14,696 bases of DNA from Candidatus Altimarinota bacterium (GTDB lineage: Bacteria > Patescibacteriota > Gracilibacteria > BD1-5 > UBA6164): the NCBI GenBank assembly GCA_020631575.1, contig JAHDGX010000028.1, forward strand, positions 1 to 14,696, in the 5' to 3' direction. The notes beneath the pieces were generated by a model. It was not told the origin of the DNA and did no database searches. It worked only from the letters and a program-made list of their open reading frames with translations. A program made the translations under genes and the position numbers. Shown piece by piece: positions 8,223 through 14,696 of this stretch; the stretch's first letter is position 1; the number at the start of each line of letters is the position of its first letter.

Positions 8223-9302
8223 TTATGCAGCTTCTGAAATAAGTCTTGGATTATTTGCATATTTCATCCCTTCTTCTAGTGTAATCTCTCATAGTTGGAT
8301 GAGATGTATGATATCGTCTTCAAGCAATTGCATCCCTTCCCTTTTACCCATTTGTATAGCCGTTGGAATTTGGTGAATATCATTTTCACGAATAAGATTT
8401 GCAACAGCACTATTATTCTTTAGAACTTCTTTTACCATATGTACTCATGTTCCATCTATTTTTTTCAAAAGCCTTTGAGAAAAAACTGCAACCAAAGCAT
8501 CAGAAAGCTGCATACGTACTTGTTCTTTTTCACTATCGGAAAATATATCAATCACTCTTGAAATAGTCTGAGCGGCACTTCGAGTATGGAGTGTAGAAAA
8601 GACTAGATGTCATGTTTCTGCAAGAGTGAGAGCCATTTCTACTTCCCTCTTACTACGCATTTCTCAAAATAAAATTACTTGAGGGGCCTGTCTCATTGCA
8701 CCAATAAGAGCTGTTTCATAATCTGGAACATCCTTACCTACTTCTTTTTGCTGTAAAATTGATTTTTTATGATCATGGACATATTCTATTGGGTCTTCTA
8801 TAGTAATGATATGCTTTTTATAGTGCTCATTTATATAATTAATCATTGCAGCTAGGGTTGTGGTTTTTCAAGAACCAGTCGGCCCGGTGATAAGAACAAG
8901 TCATTGTCCTAGTTTTGTTACATCTTTGTAAATATCTGTAAGACCAAGTGAATCAATATCTGGAATTTCAGCATTCAAAAGACGAATAACTATCATATAA
9001 TTCCCCATCTGAAAAGAGATATTTCATCTGAATCTCGCTCCAGCATAGGAAAAAGAAAAGTCTAAATTCTTATCTTTCAAAAGTTTATCATGCTGCTTTT
9101 CGTCGATAATAGATTGAGCGAATTCTAGAGTATCTTTCCAAGTAAATTCAGCAATCCCATCATCAATACTCGTGATCTCTCACGCTATTTTGATAGCTGG
9201 GTGTGTTCATACAGTGATAAACATATCACTTCATTTATTGTCGATCATTACCTGTAGTAATTGATCCCTCATGGTATGATCTGACTTGATTACGTTTTCC
9301 AT
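8223..9302 (-). CDS. pilT: Pilus retraction ATPase PilT
   Basis: 359 aa with TGA as Gly, TAA stop. A TAG codon directly before the ATG at 9302 fixes the start. Features in order: N-terminal SDMFITVGTHPAIKIAGEI, Walker A GPTGSGKTTT with its last Gly encoded by TGA, TIEDPIEYVH, the Walker B/catalytic region APQVILFGEMRSKREVE, AETGHLVFSTLHTRSAAQTI with the catalytic His, and the C-terminal HQIPTAIQMGKREGMQLLEDD that is typical of PilT. There is no CxxC zinc module, which separates it from PilB. Length fits the family (about 330-370 aa). Role: a cytoplasmic hexameric motor that depolymerises the pilus for twitching, attachment or DNA uptake. It is convergent with the pilin gene and apart from pilB/pilC, so its dosage can be set independently. 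Under the standard code it falls apart into short pieces. Confidence 0.96.
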
Positions 9303-9328
9303 CTACATGCACGGTTATGATAATTAAA

Positions 9329-9359
9329 AAGAGTGCTCTAATACTATTAGAACACTCTT
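9329..9359 (-). terminator. Terminator of the LPXTG-like protein gene
   Basis: A 14-bp stem (9329-9342 with 9346-9359) has a three-base loop. Read on the minus strand the only imperfect pair is a G-U, whereas on the plus strand it is an A-C mismatch, so it acts on the minus strand. A T run follows at 9322-9330. Only about 20 bases separate it from the pilT start, so pilT's own promoter must overlap this end or lie upstream. Confidence 0.8.
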
Positions 9360-9378
9360 ATAAACTTTAATCAATTAA

Positions 9379-10389
9379 TTACACAAGAACTTGTTTTTTT
9401 CTTCTCGATAAATAGTAGAAACTATTTATAACTAATGTTGCGATAATAATAACCCATGTTTCAGCTCAAGTATCTGGAGTTTCATTTACTTGATTCGCTG
9501 CTTCAAGTGTTGTAAGTTCCCCTTCAGAATCTTTTTCAAGAGATACCTCATCTCCTGCGGCATTAAGTTCTACACTATTAAGAGATCATGTTTGCGTTTC
9601 AGAGTCTGTATTTTCTGTTTCTACAGTCACTACTTGTAATTCATCGTCTTGATTCATGGTGTTTTCTGGGATATCTGTATTTTCCTCTAAAATATCTCCT
9701 GTTCCTGTAGATTCTGTATCAGAATCCATAGATTCAATAATTGGAGTAGTAAAATCATAGATCCCTGTATCGAACTCTAAGTAATCTCAACCTTCATCTT
9801 GAATCTCAATAAACATAAGGATATAATCCTTTTCTGAGATAAGTGGTGGATCGATAGTAATTTGTAAATCTGAAAGATAATAATCAGGTTTTTCTACTTT
9901 CACTACTTTACTTTCAGCAAGAAGCTTATAATCGAATACTTCTTCTATAAGATCTTCTCTGTATTCGATTATCATTGTTCTATCATCGATAATTTCAATA
10001 CTTTCGATATCTTGAAGCTCTATACTTGATATGTTGTTAGCACTAAAGCCTTCCACACTCATAGGAGTTTCAAAATCAATACTTCCATCAGCTCAGGCTA
10101 CAGTCAAAAGGCTATAACTCGTACTAGGAAGAATTGGGTCTTCTAAAAGTATTTCTACTTTTTTTGTTTCCCCTTCTTGGAGAATTGCAGCTCTCATTTT
10201 TATATCGTTGAGAACTCTGATTTCTGCTTCTATTTCTCAAACAGCAAGATTAGGATTTTCTGAAAGACTCACATTTATCGTGTTAGCATTCAGAGCTGTT
10301 ATCTCCTTTACAGTAAGTTCAGCTGAATATGTCATATGTACTATTCATAGTAGTGCCATCACAGTAGCTATGTATTTAAGGTATTTCAT
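9379..10389 (-). CDS. Surface protein with LPXTG-like sorting end
   Basis: 336 aa with TGA as Gly, TAA stop. A signal peptide covers about residues 1-22 (MKYLKYIATVMALLGIVHMT, cut near YSA). About 200 residues of Ile/Glu/Asp-rich sequence with a beta-type pattern follow, then about 80 residues rich in Glu, Thr, Asp and Ser as a spacer. The end has the three-part sorting layout: TPDTGAETW (PDTG at 305-308), a hydrophobic helix VIIIATLVINSFYYL, and a basic tail RRKKQ. The Gly of the motif is a TGA codon, so the standard code would cut off the anchor. Family knowledge: such ends are handled by sortase-like transpeptidases or simply hold the protein in the membrane; no sortase is in the window. 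It has its own promoter and terminator. Its function is unknown; an adhesion or S-layer-like role is inferred from architecture only. Confidence 0.88.
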
Positions 10390-10426
10390 AATATAAATAT
10401 TAATGTGTAATTAAGAATACATATAT

Positions 10427-10455
10427 ATTAAATCATGAATTTAGTTTTATGTCAA
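10427..10455 (-). promoter_or_regulatory. Promoter of the LPXTG-like protein gene
   Basis: Read on the minus strand: TTGACA at 10455-10450, a 17-base spacer, and TTTAAT at 10432-10427. The -35 is perfect and the -10 is fair. The leader would be about 30 bases, AT-rich, with no Shine-Dalgarno sequence. Confidence 0.5.
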
Positions 10456-10498
10456 AAATATGTACCAAATATTTATATATAAAAAAGTCAATACATTA

Positions 10499-10532
10499 AA
10501 AAACTCTTAAATTCAAGCTTTTAAGAGTTTTT
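10499..10532 (-). terminator. Terminator of the nusA-rplI-ruvX-exchanger operon
   Basis: A 13-bp perfect stem (10499-10511 with 10520-10532) and an eight-base loop lie 17 bases past the exchanger stop on the minus strand. The arm ends in a run of T's when read on that strand. Confidence 0.82.
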
Positions 10533-10549
10533 AATTATCCAAAAAAAGT

Positions 10550-11482
10550 TTACATAAATCCTAATACGTTTCCAATGAAGACACTATATAGTATGAGTAG
10601 AGCCATTCATTCCCATTTTTGGATTCTATTATCACTGGTTGTAAATATGAAACCAAGTGTAGCTACTATAAAAAATGGTATTCAAATACTCAGTACGCTC
10701 TCAGACACTGTTAAATTTACAAAAAGTGATGGTATTCATACAACTGCAAGGACATTAAAGGTATTTGATCAAAAGATGTTTCCAAGCGCAATAGAGTGTT
10801 TTCCAGCCATGGCAGAACGTACCGAAATTATAAGTTCTGGTAAGCTCGTACCAATTGCTACTGCAAGCATGGTAATAATTGATGGAGATATATTTAAGAG
10901 GTCTCACAGCTTTGTTACGGATTCTATGGTATATTTTGCTCCTATAAATATCCCAATCATACCGAGTACTATATATACTATCCAAAGAGTTTTAAAGTTC
11001 TTTTTTACTTTTGAGTTTTCCTCGTCGTCTGTTGTATCTGAAAGGGTATAACAAATATATAGCGCAAGCATCACAAGACTTACTATCCCCTCTTTGTAAT
11101 TAAATACTCCATCTGAAATAAATAGGACAAAGAGAGCAGATGATATAAAGAAAAATGGAAGATCCACATCTATAAGTTTCTCTTTCACCGTAAGAGTCCC
11201 AACAGCAAGAGCAGAGACTCCTCAAATAAGAAGTGTATTTGCGATATTTGAACCAATCACATTATCAACTGCAAAGCTCGTTTTCCCATCAATAGCAGCA
11301 AGAAGAGAAGTAGCAAGCTCTGGCATACTTCCTCAGATCGCAACTATCGTTGCACCAACTATGAAGCTACTCATCCCAAAATATAAACCAAAGTTTTCAG
11401 CTCAAGAGGTAAAATAATCAGCTGATTTCACCAGTCCAAAGAGAGACACTGCAAGTACTCCTGCCCAAAATAGAATATCCAT
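10550..11482 (-). CDS. Na+/Ca2+ exchanger-like antiporter (CaCA family, YrbG type)
   Basis: 310 aa with TGA as Gly, TAA stop. It has the two inverted alpha-repeats of CaCA exchangers: GGSMPELATSLLAA (E55) followed by DNVIGSNIANTLLI, and GTSLPELIISVRSA (E216) followed by LGNIFGSNTFNVLAVVG. The two Glu in the (S/T)xPE core are the ion-binding residues known for the family. About ten hydrophobic helices are visible, with a short charged cytoplasmic loop in the middle (DTTDDEENSKVKKN). Length matches bacterial YrbG/NCX_Mj-type proteins (about 300-325 aa). Role: electrogenic exchange of Na+ (or K+/H+) for Ca2+ across the membrane. It is the last gene of the run that begins with nusA, nine bases after the ruvX stop. 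The exact ion pair cannot be told from sequence. Confidence 0.92.
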
Positions 11483-11491
11483 ATTTATTAT

Positions 11492-11866
11492 TTATCTAGT
11501 AATACTATCCATATATGATTGCAGTATAATCTGAGCTGCAATATCATCTCTATGTTCTCATGACGCTTCATGAGCCTGAAAACTTGAAAATCTTTCATCA
11601 TGTCATACAACAGGAATTTCAGGAAAAATATCTTGAAGTTTCTCTATGAATTTCTCAGTTCTCTCTAACTGTAGAGTGTCTTTTCAGTAAAGATCATGTG
11701 GGAGTCAGACTACAATAGAGTGCAAAGCGCTCACTTCAGAAAAATATTTTTTCAAATATTTTATGATATCTACCCGCTCTACAATATCTCTCGAAAATGC
11801 GATTCCCTCTCTACTCACCGCAACTCAGCATCTCTTATTTCACAGATCTATACATATGTACTCCAT
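11492..11866 (-). CDS. ruvX: RuvX/YqgF-type RNase H-fold nuclease
   Basis: 124 aa with TGA as Gly, TAA stop, near the usual 130-150 aa. N-terminal CIDLGNKRCGVAVS carries the first catalytic Asp. VVGLPHDLYGK is the central strand motif, GHDERFSSFQA holds the Glu/Arg pair seen as DERxTT in the family, and DDIAAQIILQSYM carries the last Asp. The family processes the 5' end of pre-16S rRNA (YqgF) and has also been linked to Holliday junctions. It begins one base after the rplI stop, which indicates coupled translation. Its place next to a ribosomal protein and nusA fits the rRNA maturation role better than recombination. Confidence 0.9.
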
Positions 11867-11867
11867 A

Positions 11868-12320
11868 TTATGCAAGGCTTATAGATACTACTGCCTTTGC
11901 TGCATAATTTTCTCAAAAGTTAACATATATATCATGGTCACCAAGCGTCTTAAGACTTGAGTGTACTCATCACAAATCTATATGCTTTTTTGTAACAGGA
12001 ATTCTATATTTTTTTACTATATACTCAGCAATATCTTTTGGAAGTATACTTCCATATGTTTTATTTCCTGATCAACTGAGTGTAAATGGAAATACTTCTC
12101 ATGAAAGAGTATCAACGAGCTCTTGCTTGTTTCCAAGTAATATTCTCCTTTCAGATTCTTTTTTCTGTTCACTTTGTTTCAGCTTAATTTCTACTTGTTT
12201 TGTATACGGCTGTGCTAGTTTCTTAGGAAACAAAAAGTTACTGGCATAACCTGATGACACTTCTTTGATATCTCATTTTTTTCAAACATGCAGCACATGC
12301 TCGAGGAATATGACTTTCAT
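11868..12320 (-). CDS. rplI: Ribosomal protein bL9
   Basis: 150 aa, TAA stop, the usual L9 length. The N-terminal domain is highly typical: MKVIFLEHVLHVGKKGD, then EVSSGYASNFLFPKKLA. A long Lys/Glu connecting helix follows at about 40-75, then the C-terminal domain with SGNKTYGSILPKDIAEYI and LKTLGDHDIYVNF. About seven of twelve glycines are TGA, including both in VGKKGD, so high expression alone does not explain the lack of TGA in the major pilin. It binds 23S rRNA at the base of the L1 stalk. It starts 26 bases after the nusA stop. Known: some CPR lineages have lost L9, so its presence here is useful for placement. Confidence 0.96.
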
Positions 12321-12346
12321 GTTATAAAAATAAGGAAATAAATCTT

Positions 12347-13465
12347 TTAAGAGTTTTGCTCATCTTCGAGAGCGGCTTCAGCTTCTTCTCTTTTTTGTTC
12401 TTCCGTTTGTTCTAGTTCTTCAAGAGAAATCTTACATCCTGTAAGTTCTGAAGCGAGATGAACATTGATTCCTCCTCTCCCAACTGCTTTTGCTCGTTCT
12501 CCATATGGGATATATGCAATATATGCATCTTCTTCTTCTCATCTTTCTACTTTTACCACCTCTGCTGGAGTAAGGCTTCGAGCTATAACATCTCGTATAT
12601 CTCCACTATTTGGTATAATATCAATTTTCTCTCCCGAAAGCTCTTCCATAACAGCCTTTACTCTCATACCTTTCTGACCAATAAGTGTTCCTGCTGGATC
12701 TACTTCCTCGTATGTAGAGCTCACAAGAAGCTTCGTTTTCACTCCAGGATGTCTCACAACCCCATCTATACTTACTACTTCTTCAGCAATTTCAGGAACA
12801 TATTCTGCAAAGATTGCAGGAACGAGTTCTGCTCTCTTTCTTGAAAGAATAACCTTTGGAAGCATATTTTCTTCTTTTGATACTTCAGCAACATAGAGGT
12901 AGAGTCTGTTATCAGCAACATAATTATCTCGTGATACCTGCTCTGATCTTGGAAGTGTTACAGAATTTCCATTGTAATCAAATACTACTTTTCCTCCTTC
13001 TACAAGATCTACTCTCATGTTTACTACTTCTCCTTCTTTCCCAGCAAAGAGATCGTAGATTTTTTCTTTTTCACTATCAGCGACTTTTTGTATGATTACC
13101 TGCCTTGCTGCTTGTGAAGCGATTCTTCCGAATACATCACCATCTTGCTCTAGTACTTCATCAGTAACATCAAGCTCAATTACGTCTCCCTCAGAAAAAC
13201 CTTCAGCATCTTCTCCAAGTTCTTCAAAAGATATTTCAGTATGTGGATCTTCTACTGTTTTTACTACCGTCTTCTCAACAGAGATTTCGAGTTCTCCAGA
13301 TTCAAGATCAAAATGTACATTTACATTTTCATCCTTATCACCAAAATCTTTTTTATATGCAGTTTTGAGTGCTGCTTCTATAATTTCCACCAGTTTTTCC
13401 TTTGGAAGCTTTTTCTCAGCTGCAATCATGTTAATTGCTGCCTGTATTTTTTGTACGTCTAACAT
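12347..13465 (-). CDS. nusA: Transcription elongation/antitermination factor NusA
   Basis: 372 aa, TAA stop. Domains: the RNAP-binding N-terminal domain at about 1-130 (MLDVQKIQAAINMIAAEKKL, AALKTAYKKDF), S1 at about 135-200 (GKEGEVVNMRVDLVEGG), KH1 at about 230-305 with GQKG at 263-266, and KH2 at about 310-355 with GRGG at 329-332. It ends in an acidic Glu-rich tail. The only TGA codon is at residue 309, directly between KH1 and KH2, so a standard-code call stops there and loses KH2. There are no C-terminal AR repeats, as in most non-proteobacteria. Role: binds RNA polymerase and nascent RNA, and modulates pausing, termination and rRNA antitermination. It is first in the operon with rplI, ruvX and an exchanger. 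The usual neighbours rimP, infB and rbfA are not seen. Confidence 0.96.
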
Positions 13466-13500
13466 TTTTTCTAAAATTAGTATCTAAATATTTTTAAAAG

Positions 13501-13532
13501 AAAACGAAGATCTGTTTCCAAATCTCCGCTTT
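13501..13532 (-). promoter_or_regulatory. Leader hairpin upstream of nusA (terminator or attenuator)
   Basis: On the minus strand a 14-bp stem (13532-13519 with 13514-13501, including three G-U pairs) is capped by a GAAA tetraloop and followed by a U-rich tail ending near 13496. If the -10 at 13564-13559 is used, it lies inside the nusA leader RNA, about 35 bases before the ATG, and could be an attenuator. Otherwise it ends transcripts of the upstream pilin-like gene. Confidence 0.7.
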
Positions 13533-13558
13533 GTTCTTCTTCTAAATTTACAAGAGTT

Positions 13559-13564
13559 ATTATA
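13559..13564 (-). promoter_or_regulatory. -10 element of the probable nusA promoter
   Basis: A perfect TATAAT on the minus strand lies 33 bases past the stop of the upstream gene. The -35 is poor (TTTGAT at 16 bases). It predicts a leader of about 87 bases that includes the GAAA hairpin. Confidence 0.45.
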
Positions 13565-13596
13565 AGTATTTTAAATAAAAATCAAAAAAATATTTA

Positions 13597-14696
13597 TTAT
13601 CTTCTAGAAATACCTTCTTTATTGAACTCTTTACGTTGCCAACCGACTCATATATTACTCGTTCAACCAGAGGTAATACCAGTATTTTCATAAGTTATAT
13701 CACCTAGGTTAGAACAATCATCAGAGATTCAACTAACTCATCTAATATCCTCACACGAACGAACAAACGAAAAAGCAGGGCTAAATGTAATAGTACTCTT
13801 CTGTCTCACAACTATATTTGGATCACCAAATCCATCTTCATCAAACATATAAAGAAAAAAGAATATATATCTACTATCACCATCCGAACTACTGATAAAT
13901 GAATTTCAATCTATTATCCTATCCATAATGTATAAGTCATTTTCATTTCTTACGTCTCCATATCTCTCATCTCCCGTATAGGTAGCATCTGGATGGCTCC
14001 TAGAAGTCATAGTCCATCATCAACCTGCAGTTTCCATTTCGCAATATACTTCTCTATATTCAGAATTAATAACGGCATTATAATACCCATTTCACCTTGA
14101 CGCTCATGTTTGCTTAATTCTATTACAGTTTGCTATCGGATTAGAAGCTTGAAGTACACTTCATGTTCATATAATTATTTCATCATTAGATAAATATGCT
14201 GAATATGCTACAGTACTATTAATTATATCCAGGTTAGATATTCAACCCTGCTTCTCAATTGGTGTGTTTTTGAGCTCCGGGTTAGAATCATCACTATATG
14301 TAAGAATCCCGAGTTTACGTCCATACACTTTTGGAAATCTATCTTCGTAGTTTACTGCATATCATTTAAGAGTGAGTCTATTATTAAGAGATGCTGTTCT
14401 CTCTTCTTCCATCATAGCCATGAGTTGAAGACTTTTTCTGTCTCTTGTAAGGTAGTAGGAGTAGTAGGAATCATCTTTAGGGTCTGTTCCTCCATTAGTA
14501 TAGTCTATAGTTTCGAGTACATCTACTCATATCTCTCACTGGTAGGCAATGAGTGTACCTGAGGCTGTGATCTCTACTGAGTTATCTGGGAGTGGAAGGG
14601 ATTTAGTTGATCCATAGACTTGAAGAGAATCTGAGAGTTTGATCATTTGGCTAATTCTATTAGAATCTCTCGCTCCAGTAAGGTAGCCAGAGTAAC
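13597..14696 (-). CDS. Pilin-like protein with fibrinogen-related segment (N-terminus off window)
   Basis: The last 365 residues of a gene entering from the right edge, many Gly as TGA, TAA stop. The visible part opens with GYLTGARDSNRISQMIKLSD, which aligns with the segment just after the pilin helix in the minor prepilin at 781, so the missing start probably holds a class III prepilin signal. Residues about 195-240 of the visible part match the N-terminal core of fibrinogen-related domains: NCNRIKQTG, then YREVYCEMETAGGGWTM. Two more Cys follow (SCEDIRG and DDCSN), allowing two disulfides. Near the end, DEDGFGDPN is an acidic Ca-site-like stretch. The protein ends VGWQRKEFNKEGISRR. Family knowledge: fibrinogen-related domains bind glycans or acetylated groups. 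Inference: a minor or tip pilin that contacts a host or prey surface. The pilin assignment depends on sequence beyond the edge. Confidence 0.85.

Noticed and set aside
8223..9302. PilT as a decayed gene full of stop codons
   Set aside because: Every interruption is TGA and each restores a family glycine. No frameshift or TAA/TAG interrupts the frame.
10575..11051. 158-aa plus-strand ORF
   Set aside because: Antisense of the CaCA exchanger, whose two conserved repeats are certain on the minus strand.
12458..13487. Several plus-strand ORFs of 70-131 aa, rich in Ser, Cys or Phe
   Set aside because: All are antisense shadows of nusA, with low-complexity composition and no supporting motifs.

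Overview
The window is AT-rich DNA from a bacterium that reads UGA as glycine (genetic code 25). It is most likely a member of the Gracilibacteria (BD1-5/GN02) or Absconditabacteria (SR1), within the Patescibacteria/CPR. Under the standard code most genes here break into short fragments. With TGA read as Gly, 12 complete and 2 edge-truncated genes fill the window. TGA falls on family-conserved glycines, including one in the PilT Walker A motif and those in PilB EFGASDIH and PP2C YSDG. Trp is encoded by TGG, and all 13 visible stop codons are TAA. No start has a clear Shine-Dalgarno sequence.

Left part (1-2805): a minus-strand secreted repeat protein ends in a polyserine tract that runs off the left edge. 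Divergent from it are a plus-strand minor prepilin and a one-TM protein with a long, charged, probably disordered N-terminus. A 16-bp hairpin terminator closes this block.

Centre (2941-9302): a type IV pilus module. The operon pilB - SpoIIE/PP2C phosphatase - pilC has gaps of 3 and 8 bases. It is followed by a separately transcribed major pilin, which uses no TGA glycine codon. A perfect 24-bp two-way terminator separates the pilin from the convergent pilT retraction ATPase. Placing a catalytic-looking serine phosphatase between the assembly ATPase and the membrane platform suggests that pilus assembly is tied to a phosphorylation or partner-switching signal. This is the most interesting feature of the window.

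Right part (9379-14696, all minus strand): a surface protein with an LPXTG-like sorting end (PDTG), whose motif glycine is a TGA codon. Next is a probable operon nusA - rplI (L9) - ruvX/yqgF - CaCA-type Na+/Ca2+ exchanger. The nusA leader RNA carries a 14-bp hairpin capped by GAAA. At the right edge is the C-terminal part of a pilin-like protein with a fibrinogen-related GGGWT segment, a candidate pilus adhesin.

No tRNA, rRNA, CRISPR array or insertion sequence was seen, and no gene-free stretch exceeds about 225 bases. pilM/N/O, pilQ and the prepilin peptidase are not in the window.
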